Virus record (IMG/VR): IMGVR_UViG_3300045921_000484
Span: 1 to 64,000 of that record
Source of the DNA: a virus
DNA: 64,000 nucleotides
Reading direction: 5' to 3' (one strand)
How positions within the stretch are numbered: position 1 is the first letter of the stretch; every line of letters begins with the position of its first letter. This document shows, one piece after another, positions 1 through 8,530 of this stretch. The notes under the pieces are model-generated. The model did not search any database and was not told the origin of the DNA. It saw only the letters and a program-made list of their open reading frames with translations. The position numbers and the translations under genes are program-made.

Positions 1-73
1 ATGTGGAAACAAAGGTGAAAATCACTTAGGTAAGATATTAATGAAAGTTAGAAGTGAGTTACGATGTGGATGA
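1..73 (+). CDS. C-terminal end of a NADAR/YbiA-like protein (partial)
   Basis: Only the last 23 codons lie in the window; the reading frame starts at base 2 and ends with TGA at 71-73. The visible peptide contains GENHLGKILMKVRSEL, which matches the typical C-terminal signature of the NADAR family (E. coli YbiA type, G-x-N-x-LGK-x-LM-x-x-R-x-x-L). NADAR proteins are N-glycosidases or ADP-ribose-related enzymes, and several occur in phages. The assignment rests on one short motif. The gene runs in the same direction as the methylase that follows about 110 bases downstream. Confidence 0.5.
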   Translation, partial: CGNKGENHLGKILMKVRSELRCG

Positions 74-74
74 A

Positions 75-182
75 ATGGTTGATTTATCTTATACAAAGAT
101 TCTAAAGTTTTTTGAGTATAAAAAAAAAGAAACTTTCAATAAAGTGTTCTCTATAACTAAAGAGAAAAAATATAGAAAATAA
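75..182 (+). CDS. possible 35-residue lysine-rich small protein
   Basis: A short open frame begins at ATG 75 and ends at TAA 180-182, two bases before the methylase start. The product would be strongly basic and would end in a run rich in Lys, Arg and Tyr. I recognise no family. It could equally be leader sequence of the methylase gene; its position and tight spacing are the only arguments for it. Confidence 0.2.
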   Translation: MVDLSYTKILKFFEYKKKETFNKVFSITKEKKYRK

Positions 183-184
183 AT

Positions 185-1156
185 ATGTGCGCAATGATTT
201 CCTATTTTGGGGGAAAGAGTTCTCCTGTTTTTATGGAGTTTATTAATTCTAAAATTCCTAAGACTGGAATAAAAACATATATAGAACCTTTTAGTGGTAG
301 TTTTGCTACTTATATGGATGATGATCAACTTGAATTTGATAAAGTTATCTACAATGATAAGAATCGACATCAGGTGAACTTGTATAAGTGTTGTTCTGAG
401 CCCGAAAAATTTCTTCCATATTTAGAGAATTTAAAAAATACTCTTCTTAAAACAGAAGAAAAGGATCCACTAAAAAAATGGGACTTTTATAAGGGTATTT
501 ATAAAGAATATATCAAAAACGATTTCCTAGATAACAATGATTTTGAAATAGGTGATTTTGAAAAAGCTGCTATATACGCATTTTTAATCACATCAGCTCA
601 TAATTCTGTTTACCCACGAGGAGCGGGTTTCAATGGATATAAGAAAGATAAAGATAAACTAAAGTTAGAAGTTCTTATTGATAAATTAAAGAAGAACAAA
701 TATACTAAGAAATTACAATCTATCACTGAGTTCAATAATATTGATTTTGAAGAGTTAATTAGAAAATATGATTCAGAAGATACTTACCTATATTTAGATC
801 CACCATATGCAAGATTTAATGAAGAAAAGGGAGAGGATGATGCTAAGAGGCTATTCTGGTATGGTGCTGACTCTGATGGTGTATTCGGACCCGCTTCACA
901 TAGAAGATTATTGGAATTACTAAAGACTACAAAATGTAGATGGTCTTTATCATACTACTACTTCCCATTACTCGATGAGTTATTACCAAGAGACCAATAT
1001 GTATGGACTCAGAAAGAAGTTTTCAGAAGTTCAGCACATGGTGGTAATAATTCTAGCCTTAAAGGTGAACAAACTAAAGGGGTTGAGTTACTTATTATGA
1101 ATTATGATCCAAATACTGGATTAAGAACAAATATACAGTATGAGTCTAGAGTGTAA
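185..1156 (+). CDS. dam: DNA N6-adenine methyltransferase, D12 (Dam) class
   Basis: The 323-residue product transfers a methyl group from S-adenosylmethionine to adenine in DNA, protecting phage DNA from restriction or marking it. Near the N-terminus is ISYFGGK followed by IEPFSGSF, the D12-class SAM-binding motif I; the catalytic motif IV is LYLDPPYARF at about residue 205. Length fits the Dam family. A second in-frame ATG lies three codons downstream (194) and could be the real start. The gene overlaps the next one by 17 bases, so the two are probably co-translated. The target sequence cannot be read from the protein; GATC is only a guess from family membership. Confidence 0.9.
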   Translation: MCAMISYFGGKSSPVFMEFINSKIPKTGIKTYIEPFSGSFATYMDDDQLEFDKVIYNDKNRHQVNLYKCCSEPEKFLPYLENLKNTLLKTEEKDPLKKWDFYKGIYKEYIKNDFLDNNDFEIGDFEKAAIYAFLITSAHNSVYPRGAGFNGYKKDKDKLKLEVLIDKLKKNKYTKKLQSITEFNNIDFEELIRKYDSEDTYLYLDPPYARFNEEKGEDDAKRLFWYGADSDGVFGPASHRRLLELLKTTKCRWSLSYYYFPLLDELLPRDQYVWTQKEVFRSSAHGGNNSSLKGEQTKGVELLIMNYDPNTGLRTNIQYESRV

Positions 1157-1901
1157 TTTGTTAGATAGTATAAATAATTTATCATTTAAATTATTAAATT
1201 TACCAGATTTTTTTAACATTCAGGTGTGTGATTATAGTTTACCTGAGAGATTAGAAGCATCTTTTAGTATAAAAACTATACCTCAAGTTTTTGATATTGA
1301 TATTAAGTCTGAAATATTAAAACAAATATGTAATGACCTTACAACAAAAGTTGTTAATAATTCTCTACAAGAAATGTCAAATTCAAGTAATATAGTAGTT
1401 GATTTTATCGATAAAAGAGGACTGGGAGATATCACAATTATTCCATATTCTGATATAGAGGATTTTGTTTCTGAAATAGTGAATCAGTGTCGAGGTTATA
1501 AAAATATTGTTTGTAGTGGGTCTGTTGCTATTGTAATACAGGATGATTCGAGATTACATTTTTCACCACAAAATGAAAATTTCATAAAGACACAATCATT
1601 TATTTATAAGGTTGGTGTTATATGTGGTATCAATGTGTGGATAGATCCATATATGAAATATAATGATTATAAGATAATGGCTTTTAATGATATTGATATT
1701 AAACTTAGTGGATTATCAAGTAAAATTGTATCTGAATCAAATTTTGACCAAAAAATTATCATAGGTTTTACTAAACTTACGAGTATAGGTGATGTTAAGA
1801 AGTTATATATTATAATTAATGAGTCATCTGAGGGGTGGATGATATTTGTTCAAAAAAATAGAGATTCAAAAATTAATAATATTTTGAATGAGGAAAAGTA
1901 G
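1140..1901 (+). CDS. unknown protein with a segment resembling the major capsid protein
   Basis: The 253-residue product starts inside the end of the methylase gene (overlap 17 bases). Around residues 155-185 it reads VGVICGINVWIDPYMKYNDY, closely matching VGSIGDISIYVDPYMKYNDN in the capsid protein encoded at 4622-6313, where it lies in the C-terminal part of the gp23 fold. The rest is not recognisably capsid-like. It may be a diverged paralogue or domain duplicate of the capsid protein, as gp24 is of gp23 in T4, but at 253 residues it is far shorter. Function unknown. Confidence 0.7.
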   Translation: MSLECNLLDSINNLSFKLLNLPDFFNIQVCDYSLPERLEASFSIKTIPQVFDIDIKSEILKQICNDLTTKVVNNSLQEMSNSSNIVVDFIDKRGLGDITIIPYSDIEDFVSEIVNQCRGYKNIVCSGSVAIVIQDDSRLHFSPQNENFIKTQSFIYKVGVICGINVWIDPYMKYNDYKIMAFNDIDIKLSGLSSKIVSESNFDQKIIIGFTKLTSIGDVKKLYIIINESSEGWMIFVQKNRDSKINNILNEEK

Positions 1902-1946
1902 AAACACGTTTTTAAAGATTTTTAACCAGAATGGATAGATATTCTT

Positions 1947-2450
1947 TTAGAAAGGTATGTCTTTCTCTTCTTTAGAACTATCTTCTTCATCATTAGCATC
2001 GTTTTCTTCTTCTCCATCATATACAAGTTCATCTTTATATGTGAAATTGAATGTTAATATAGGTCTACCATCTTTAGTTTCCCATAATTCGAATTCAGAT
2101 TCATATTGTAATAGTATGTCATTTTTAAGCTTTTTAGCTAAATCAAATACACTCAGTATATTTTTCATTTTTTCTCTTTTGTTGAGAACTACATATATAG
2201 ATATATTTAGACCCTCACTATCAACATCGGCTTCTATACCAACATTTTTGAATAATGATCTAATTAGATATAGTAGATGTTGCATATCCTCACTTTGTAT
2301 ATACTCATCTTCCTTATCGGGATCATATCCAGCATGAATTGATTTTTTTGAATAGTTTGGTCTTCCATATAAGAAGCCATCTGAATTATCATACTCGATC
2401 TCTACTGGATCGATTTCTTCGAATAATTTTTTATATTTTTTTAATTTCAT
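1947..2450 (-). CDS. unknown acidic protein with an SSB-like C-terminal tail
   Basis: The 167-residue protein has no family I recognise. Its last 25 residues are almost all Asp, Glu, Asn and Ser and finish with KDIPF. This layout (disordered acidic tail plus Ile-Pro-Phe terminus) is the hallmark of bacterial single-stranded DNA-binding protein, whose tip (DDDIPF) docks onto replication and repair enzymes. I do not see a clear OB-fold signature in the body. The gene abuts the peptidase gene upstream of it (stop at 2451, start at 2450), so the two form an operon. Confidence 0.75.
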   Translation of the reverse strand: MKLKKYKKLFEEIDPVEIEYDNSDGFLYGRPNYSKKSIHAGYDPDKEDEYIQSEDMQHLLYLIRSLFKNVGIEADVDSEGLNISIYVVLNKREKMKNILSVFDLAKKLKNDILLQYESEFELWETKDGRPILTFNFTYKDELVYDGEEENDANDEEDSSKEEKDIPF

Positions 2451-3812
2451 TTATTTCAATTCAATTTTTAGATATGTGTTTGAGAATGTAAGGTCGGGGT
2501 CTAATTTATGTTTTCTTAAAATAACAGACATTGATGATAATGTATTGTGTATTTCATCTATGCTAGAATCTTCTAAATCTATCCTTATAAATACAACGCC
2601 TTCATTACCAACAACTTTTGTTTCTGAATCAAATATAGACTCTTTAATATCCTTAATTAAGTGCTTGTATTTTTTTAATAATTCTTCATCAATTCCAACT
2701 TTTCTAACAGTTGGTAATGAGTTCCAATTAACTCTTAGAGTAGCTTGACATAACTTTATTAGATAAGTCATATTTTGGCTTTCATCTCTAGTATGTTCTT
2801 TATTATAACCAACAGAAACATTTGTGCATTCTGGTATTTGATCAATAAATGAAGCTGAATCAGTATATACACCAGTTGGATCTAATGATAATTTTAGACC
2901 ACTTTTATTAAATTCTTTACACAATGCTGTTGCGAACTCATTTGAACAGCATTTTCTACCCATTTGTTGCGTGATAACAGAGTGTGTTTTTCTTCTATCA
3001 AAAGAGATACATCTTTTGATGTTTTTTAAGTATTCTACTTCATCATACACATATGATAATTGATGAGATCCTATTCCACCTCTTTCTTCCCCAATGAAGA
3101 AATAGTATAGTCCTGGTATATTATGAGCCATCATATACATCATAATAGTTACACCTGATTTATCATCAGCTCCTAATATAGTATTACCATCTGTTATGAT
3201 ATATTCATTTCCTTCATGTATTACACTAAATAGATTAACTTCTGATTGATTTCTATCAGCCGTATCTAAGTGAGATGTGAACATTGTCTCAGGCTTATCA
3301 CCTATTATATAATAGTAGTTACCAACAACATCTTTTTTGAGGTTTTGTGGTAAGAATTTCAATACTTCATGTTCGTGTCCGTGCGGGTACGTCATTGTCA
3401 CCATTGACAGAAATGTTGATCTAACGTCTTTTGGGTTATATTTGAATTCACCCACTGTTATAGGTTTACCTCCAAATCTACTTTCTACTGTATCGCCTTT
3501 TACACCAGTTAATTTATGTATTCTATTTACGAATTTAGCGATATCCGACCTCATTATTGTTCCTTTGAAGAAATATTCAGCGAACCTATCTATCCTCATT
3601 GGACGAACCTTGTCATCAATTGTTACATCAAATGAACCAGGTGTTCTGGATAAATCTACTTTAGTTATTTTTAGACCATTATGATACTCAGCATCCGGTT
3701 CTGTCATCCATAGTAACTCGAAAGCCAAATATAGATTTTCACTTTCTAGTTTTTTTAATACACCTATAAGTGCTTTAGAGAATTCTATCTTTGGTAAACT
3801 GTTTTCTGACAT
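2451..3812 (-). CDS. metallopeptidase of the M20/M28/M42 type
   Basis: The 453-residue product looks like a zinc-dependent aminopeptidase or deacylase. Metal-binding motifs occur in the expected order: TSHLDTAD (His-x-Asp) near residue 180, ILGADDKSG near 212, the catalytic pair in IGEERGGIGS near 240, a further acidic site in YTDSASFID, and a late histidine in NKEHTRDE near 350. About 150 N-terminal residues precede the catalytic domain and are not recognised. It is transcribed toward the SSB-tailed gene, with no gap. The substrate is unknown; processing of phage or host peptides is only speculation. Confidence 0.8.
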   Translation of the reverse strand: MSENSLPKIEFSKALIGVLKKLESENLYLAFELLWMTEPDAEYHNGLKITKVDLSRTPGSFDVTIDDKVRPMRIDRFAEYFFKGTIMRSDIAKFVNRIHKLTGVKGDTVESRFGGKPITVGEFKYNPKDVRSTFLSMVTMTYPHGHEHEVLKFLPQNLKKDVVGNYYYIIGDKPETMFTSHLDTADRNQSEVNLFSVIHEGNEYIITDGNTILGADDKSGVTIMMYMMAHNIPGLYYFFIGEERGGIGSHQLSYVYDEVEYLKNIKRCISFDRRKTHSVITQQMGRKCCSNEFATALCKEFNKSGLKLSLDPTGVYTDSASFIDQIPECTNVSVGYNKEHTRDESQNMTYLIKLCQATLRVNWNSLPTVRKVGIDEELLKKYKHLIKDIKESIFDSETKVVGNEGVVFIRIDLEDSSIDEIHNTLSSMSVILRKHKLDPDLTFSNTYLKIELK

Positions 3813-3849
3813 TACTTATTATAATTTTATAGTAATATATATATTAATA

Positions 3850-4542
3850 TTAAACATCAATTTCGTTGGCATTTATGTAGTCAACTTTTACTTGACCATT
3901 ATTCATCCCCGGCTCTTTTTTGACAAATTTTCTTTTACAGTAAACAACCGTTACTTTATTATCCTTTGGTGATTTACTATTTTTTTTGGCAATTGATGCT
4001 GCTTTTTTTATTACTTCGTTTGTTGGTAATTTATCATTTACTCTTATTACTATGTGACTACCAGGTACACCTTTTGCATGCATCCATATATCTTCTTTAT
4101 TAGCTATATTGAATGTTAAATGGTCATTTGACAAAGCATCTTTACCTATATAGATTGTAAATCCGTCAATTTCCATTTTTTTAATATTAGGAAATTTATT
4201 TTTTTTAGACTCATTAAATAAACTAAAATTCATTATTTTACTTTCTTTTATGTTATCCAAACAAAAATCAGTGAATTTATCCCAGTCACCTTTTTCTATA
4301 TTACCAATTTTTAATGATATCAATTCTTCTTCACCTTTAAATATATAATAATTTGTTTCGTTTTCTTCGATTCTCTCCTCAACACAACTATAAGGTGGAT
4401 TATTAAAATCTTCAATATCCATATCATCATATATTAATTTATTACAAATATATGCGTATATCCCAGTTAAGTTATTAAAGTATTTTATTATTATATTTTG
4501 ATCGTCATTCCGATTTTCAATTAATAGATATTTGCCACTCAT
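3850..4542 (-). CDS. NFACT-R (DUF814) domain protein, RqcH/Tae2-like RNA-binding domain
   Basis: The C-terminal half of this 230-residue protein matches the NFACT-R/DUF814 domain of RqcH, NEMF and Tae2. Seen in order from about residue 130: IYIGKDALSNDHLTF, then DIWMHAKGVPGSHIVIR, then AASIAKKNSKS and a VTVVYCKRKFVKK segment. In cellular homologues this domain contacts RNA on stalled ribosomal 50S subunits. The large N-terminal NFACT-N and coiled-coil parts are absent; the first 120 residues are not recognised. It sits between the peptidase and the capsid gene with its own upstream A/T-rich promoter-like element. Confidence 0.85.
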   Translation of the reverse strand: MSGKYLLIENRNDDQNIIIKYFNNLTGIYAYICNKLIYDDMDIEDFNNPPYSCVEERIEENETNYYIFKGEEELISLKIGNIEKGDWDKFTDFCLDNIKESKIMNFSLFNESKKNKFPNIKKMEIDGFTIYIGKDALSNDHLTFNIANKEDIWMHAKGVPGSHIVIRVNDKLPTNEVIKKAASIAKKNSKSPKDNKVTVVYCKRKFVKKEPGMNNGQVKVDYINANEIDV

Positions 4543-4546
4543 AATG

Positions 4547-4556
4547 TATATATTAA
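4547..4556 (-). promoter_or_regulatory. putative late promoter (TTAATATATA) of the NFACT-R gene
   Basis: Read on the minus strand, TTAATATATA lies 4 bases before the ATG at 4542. It matches the element found before most genes in the window. A T4-late-like start site would give an almost leaderless message. Confidence 0.5.
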
Positions 4557-4580
4557 TTACAAATTATTTAAAAAAAGAAA

Positions 4581-4600
4581 AAAGACTCCGAAGAGTCTTT
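4581..4600 (-). terminator. intrinsic terminator after the major capsid gene
   Basis: Perfect 8-bp stem AAAGACTC/GAGTCTTT with a CGAA loop, flanked by T-rich runs on both sides, 22 bases after the capsid stop codon. It could work in both directions. Confidence 0.85.
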
Positions 4601-4621
4601 TTTCAATATATGGTAACTTAA

Positions 4622-6313
4622 TTAGTTAAGTAAACCTTTACTGTCATCAACTTTGATAGTCATGAACTGCTTTTGAGGGAACCAACCTACCTCAGCGATT
4701 GCATAACGGCTTCTTAATAACATTCTTGGAGCGAATGTTGCTTCAGAAATAACAGTAATAGACTGAGCCATTAAGTAAGGTACGAAAATGATACCTGGTT
4801 GGTCAGGATTGTTCTTTCTACCAAGAACGATTCTGTTATCGTTATACTTCATATATGGATCAACGTAGATAGAGATATCTCCGATAGAACCTACTGGGTA
4901 TAATTGACCTTGAGCATTCATCTTAGATTTAACTGGGTTAATTGTATAACCTGCAATATCTTGAAGAGCCGCAGCAAGACCTCCGTTTGTGATTAGATAC
5001 TGAGCAGGACCAATACGACCTTCAGTTGCTATGTAGTTCGAAGCATGAGCTATCTTAGTGATAAGTTTTCTTTGAACTGCATGTGTAGTTTCACCACCAA
5101 CGTTAGTACCAGCGTAAGCTGTATCTAAGTCAAATATTGTCATATTTGGGATGTTATTTAAACCAGAATTAGAAAGAGGAGCTGATTCTCTGTTAAGATC
5201 ACCCATTTCAAAAATCTTAGCAACTATTTGCTTAGAGATTGTTTGAGATAATTCGTTAACAAGTATAGATTCCATTTTTTGAACTATATCCATACCTGTG
5301 TTAGCTTTAATGTCTTCGATTTCAGTCCTTCTTAATGCTGAACTTACTTCAATAGTACCAACTGCAATTGTTTTAGAAGAAATCTTAGGACCGATAACAC
5401 CTGCGTAGCTATCATCATCTTTTTGACGATCCATTGGGTAGTTTCCAGCGAATCCTGTTGTGCTTGACATCCAGTTAGCTGAAAATCCTGGGATATGATC
5501 TTCAAGAGCTGATACTAATTCAACTGTTAAGTTACCAGAACCAGAAGTTACTGATGCTGTACCGATTGTTGTGATTTGATCAACCATTGATTGTGTTGGA
5601 TTGAATGTGTTTCTTGTTTGATCGAATGACCAAAGTGTGCTTGCTGTATTAACCGCGGTGTGAGCTGTGTTAAATTGTCTGTAAGCTCTGAACATTGGGT
5701 ATCCGTCAATACGAGAGAAACCTAAGAACTCAACAATACCAGCTTTTGAACCAGTTGGCTCAGTAGCTGTATTTACAGTAGGACCGTAGATATTTGTAAA
5801 CCATCTACCAGTTAAACCACCTTGAGTTTGTTGACCAGCGTTTGCAGTTAAAGTAGCGTTAACTAAAGATCTTTCAGTTGCATTAGCAATATTTAATTTG
5901 AAAACTTGTGGTCTTTCATCTTGAGCCCCTAAACGAGTATCATCGTATTGGAAGTCGATGTAAAGTAAATCGATTTTTGGACCCGGAGAAGGCTTAACAG
6001 CTACTAAATCAAGACCAATTGTATGAGCTGCAATTTTCATAGCTACTGGTAAAAGGTTCTGACCAACATCACCTGAACCAACTAATGTTGAGTTATTACC
6101 TATTGTTTGACCAGCTAATAATGATGGTTGAGGAGCAACAACTGCACCCATACCTGCTAAGTTAGATGCGTTAACGTAAGCGTTTTCGTTGATAGAGTGA
6201 TACTCAGCGTATTCAGACATCCAATCAATTTTCTCACTGTTAACACCCATGTTCTCAAGAACTGGAGACCATTTCTTGATTGCTTTTTGTTTGTCTATTC
6301 TAATGTGTGACAT
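4622..6313 (-). CDS. 23: major capsid protein, T4 gp23-like
   Basis: The 563-residue product is the main shell protein of the head. It follows the gp23 pattern: an N-terminal segment (IKKWSPVLENMGVN...) likely removed by the prohead protease, then SGDVGQNLLPVAMKIAAHTIG and GLDLVAVKPSPGPKIDLLYI, the region that in gp23 begins the mature HK97-type fold. The C-terminal part contains VDPYMKYNDNRIVLGRK and ends in strands typical of gp23. T4 gp23 has 521 residues, so this is slightly longer. It lies directly downstream of the protease-scaffold and portal genes, as in T4, but with much longer spacers. A strong hairpin terminator follows. Confidence 0.95.
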   Translation of the reverse strand: MSHIRIDKQKAIKKWSPVLENMGVNSEKIDWMSEYAEYHSINENAYVNASNLAGMGAVVAPQPSLLAGQTIGNNSTLVGSGDVGQNLLPVAMKIAAHTIGLDLVAVKPSPGPKIDLLYIDFQYDDTRLGAQDERPQVFKLNIANATERSLVNATLTANAGQQTQGGLTGRWFTNIYGPTVNTATEPTGSKAGIVEFLGFSRIDGYPMFRAYRQFNTAHTAVNTASTLWSFDQTRNTFNPTQSMVDQITTIGTASVTSGSGNLTVELVSALEDHIPGFSANWMSSTTGFAGNYPMDRQKDDDSYAGVIGPKISSKTIAVGTIEVSSALRRTEIEDIKANTGMDIVQKMESILVNELSQTISKQIVAKIFEMGDLNRESAPLSNSGLNNIPNMTIFDLDTAYAGTNVGGETTHAVQRKLITKIAHASNYIATEGRIGPAQYLITNGGLAAALQDIAGYTINPVKSKMNAQGQLYPVGSIGDISIYVDPYMKYNDNRIVLGRKNNPDQPGIIFVPYLMAQSITVISEATFAPRMLLRSRYAIAEVGWFPQKQFMTIKVDDSKGLLN

Positions 6314-6341
6314 AGTTTTTTATTATTTTTTTTTCTTTATA

Positions 6342-6352
6342 ATCTATATATA
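6342..6352 (-). promoter_or_regulatory. putative late promoter of the major capsid gene
   Basis: The plus-strand text CTATATATAAA (minus strand TTTATATATAG) lies about 30 bases upstream of the capsid ATG and is a variant of the common A/T-rich element. Confidence 0.45.
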
Positions 6353-6370
6353 AATCCTAATTTTCTTTAT

Positions 6371-6392
6371 TTTTTCAAGGTGGATTTTTTAT
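6371..6392. repeat. dispersed 20-bp element between protease-scaffold and capsid genes, copy 1
   Basis: TTTTTCAAGGTGGATTTTTT recurs with one extra A at 8531-8553. One copy follows the protease-scaffold gene and the other precedes it. It could be a weak terminator or a regulatory site; neither role is proven. Confidence 0.45.
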
Positions 6393-6395
6393 AGA

Positions 6396-8474
6396 TTAGA
6401 TGTTTTTGAATCTTTCCATTATAGCTTGGACTTCTTTATCAGAAAGTTTATCTTCTTGTATTAAACTTTCATGTGACACAAGCTTCTTAGTAACAGATTC
6501 ATTTTTTTTGAGATTTCTAGTTAACCAGAAATGCTCAATTTGATTTTCAGTTTTTAATACATCTTCTGGGTATAATCTAGCTTGTGATAAGATAGACTTT
6601 TTAGAAGATTCATTTAACTGATTCCAGATTGGCTTAATGTTTTCAGGCATCAATCTGATTATTCTTTCTTCAAGAGATTCATTCTTAGATGAAAGTGCTT
6701 CAGCGATCAAAGAAAGTACATCTTTCTGTGTGAAATAACTTCTTTCGTTTATGTGAAGTTTAACAGTTTCTTGTTCTTCTTCTGATAGTGCATAAAAGCT
6801 ATCAACTTGTGACTTGTTCAAGAATTTTAAGAAATTCAAGTCAGTTGATTCAGAAACTTTACGTTTTTTAGCTTCTTCAATTAATTTATCAATAGATTTA
6901 GATAATTCTGTATCTGATTTGCCTTCGTATGTTGATTCTTCTTCATCTTTATTATCTTCCTCTTCTTCTTTATTATAAACCTTTTCTGAGTTAACTTTAG
7001 AAACACCATTTAATTCACAAGGTTCACATACTTCTTTTTCCTCTTCTTCCTCTTCTATATTTTCAAAACCAGCGTCTTGCAATGAAGGGAAAGATTCTTC
7101 AACAGATTCAAATAATTTACCACTGTTTAATTTCTCAACGATCATTCCTTGATAAGAAATAGATTTGTCAAGATTTTCAGCGATATATTCAGAATATGCA
7201 ATGTTGTCATCTAAATGTTCGGCAATGTACTCAGAGTAAGCAATGTTACCTTCGATATGTTCTGCTAAATATTCAGAATATGCAATTGAGTTATCAACAT
7301 GTTCAGCAATATATTCAGAATAGGAAATATTCTTGTCAAGATTTTCAGCTATATACTCAGAGTAAGCAATATTCTTATCTAAATTCTCAGCTAAATACTC
7401 AGAGTAAGCGATGTTCTTATCAAGATTTTCAGCAATATATTCAGAATAAGAAATATTCTTGTCAAGATTTTCAGCAATATATTCAGAATAAGAAATATTC
7501 TTATCTAAATTCTCAGCTAAATACTCAGAATATTCAATGTTTTTGTCAAGATTCTCAGCAAGATATTCAGAGTAGTTAATTGCTTTCTCTAGATTCTCAG
7601 CTAAGTAGTCATTGTGCTTAATAAGCTTTTCAGCTGTTTCTTTTAGAGATTTATTTTCATTAACAACAACCTGTACTTTTTCAGCCAAGTAATCAAGATA
7701 TTTAATCACTTGTGAGTTAGTTTTGTTTAATTCTTCATAGTATTCAATTAACTGCTCAAGTTTTTTAGGGTTCATATTACCCTTAGTGATGGCACTTTTA
7801 ACTTCTTTTTTAGTAGAAGCTATTTCATTAACTAAGTACTGAGAGTATTCAGTTAATTGTTTTTTTGTAACATAATCGTTCTTATTCATGTTAAATATCT
7901 CATTTATTTTGGACTCATCGGACATTTCATATATCCTAAAGTTAGATTTTGGGTTTGTGTAACCTAGAGACTCATTAAGAACTTTAACACTCATTTTAGC
8001 AGATGAGAAACCCGGATCCGCAACAATGTCATAAGTGAATAGCTTCTTTAATGAAACAGATCCATCAGATTCGGTAATACCTGCTGCTCTGGAAGAAACA
8101 AAAATAGGACACCCGTCATCGACAAGAGCCTTAGCTTCTTTACCCCAGTAAGTATTAAGTAATTTGATTTCACCTTCTACTTTGTTTGATTCTTTTACAT
8201 AAGAAGCTTTGGTAATAATGTGAGATGCTCTTGAAAGAGAAGTGTCAAATACATCGGGGTGATCAAACTCCCCATATACAACACCTAAGCTTTTAATTCT
8301 TTCATTAAGTTCATCAAGAGCAGGAAGGAATTTATCAGCGGTATATATTCTTTCGTTACGGTTTTTAACTCCGAACTCGGTAAAAGTACCGCCTAAAACA
8401 TAATCCTTCTTACCAGCACTGTTCTCTCTTATAAGAGAGCTAGTTGAATTTTCTACAATTAAAACTGGTTTCAT
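6396..8474 (-). CDS. 21: fused prohead protease (gp21-like) and scaffold-like protein
   Basis: Residues 1 to about 175 resemble the T4 gp21 prohead protease, with YGEFDHPDVFDTS (catalytic His 72) and CPIFVSSRAAG (likely catalytic Ser 127 or 128) followed by YDIVADPGF. In T4 this serine protease digests the scaffold and trims capsid proteins. The remaining 500 residues are helical and charged, like a scaffold or core protein. Residues 288-441 hold eleven copies of a 14-residue unit (SEYLAENLDKNIAY type), two heptads each, suggesting a long coiled coil. A Glu-rich stretch near 475-545 and a basic, helical C-terminus follow. T4 has separate genes 21 and 22; here they appear fused. Confidence 0.85.
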   Translation of the reverse strand: MKPVLIVENSTSSLIRENSAGKKDYVLGGTFTEFGVKNRNERIYTADKFLPALDELNERIKSLGVVYGEFDHPDVFDTSLSRASHIITKASYVKESNKVEGEIKLLNTYWGKEAKALVDDGCPIFVSSRAAGITESDGSVSLKKLFTYDIVADPGFSSAKMSVKVLNESLGYTNPKSNFRIYEMSDESKINEIFNMNKNDYVTKKQLTEYSQYLVNEIASTKKEVKSAITKGNMNPKKLEQLIEYYEELNKTNSQVIKYLDYLAEKVQVVVNENKSLKETAEKLIKHNDYLAENLEKAINYSEYLAENLDKNIEYSEYLAENLDKNISYSEYIAENLDKNISYSEYIAENLDKNIAYSEYLAENLDKNIAYSEYIAENLDKNISYSEYIAEHVDNSIAYSEYLAEHIEGNIAYSEYIAEHLDDNIAYSEYIAENLDKSISYQGMIVEKLNSGKLFESVEESFPSLQDAGFENIEEEEEEKEVCEPCELNGVSKVNSEKVYNKEEEEDNKDEEESTYEGKSDTELSKSIDKLIEEAKKRKVSESTDLNFLKFLNKSQVDSFYALSEEEQETVKLHINERSYFTQKDVLSLIAEALSSKNESLEERIIRLMPENIKPIWNQLNESSKKSILSQARLYPEDVLKTENQIEHFWLTRNLKKNESVTKKLVSHESLIQEDKLSDKEVQAIMERFKNI
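7152..7613 (-). repeat. eleven tandem 42-bp repeats encoding a 14-residue coiled-coil unit
   Basis: Within the protease-scaffold gene, consensus S-E-Y-L/I-A-E-N-L-D-K-N-I-A/S-Y repeats without gaps. The copies differ at the DNA level mainly at third positions, which shows selection on the protein rather than a very recent DNA expansion. Confidence 0.9.
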
Positions 8475-8500
8475 TTAAAATATTTATTTTTTGTCGTTGT

Positions 8501-8515
8501 ATCATATATATTATC
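8501..8515 (-). promoter_or_regulatory. putative late promoter of the protease-scaffold gene
   Basis: TATATATTATCAATA on the plus strand reads TATTGATAATATATA toward the gene, about 28 bases before its ATG. It is a looser match to the common element. Confidence 0.35.
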
Positions 8516-8530
8516 AATAAAAAATCTACT

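Noticed and set aside
1957-2337. Ser-rich plus-strand frame opposite the SSB-tailed gene
   Set aside because: Antisense to a gene with an acidic tail; poly-Ser arises from Glu/Asp-rich codons.
7196-7579. Gln/Tyr/Cys-rich plus-strand frame opposite the scaffold repeats
   Set aside because: Antisense reading of the 42-bp repeats.
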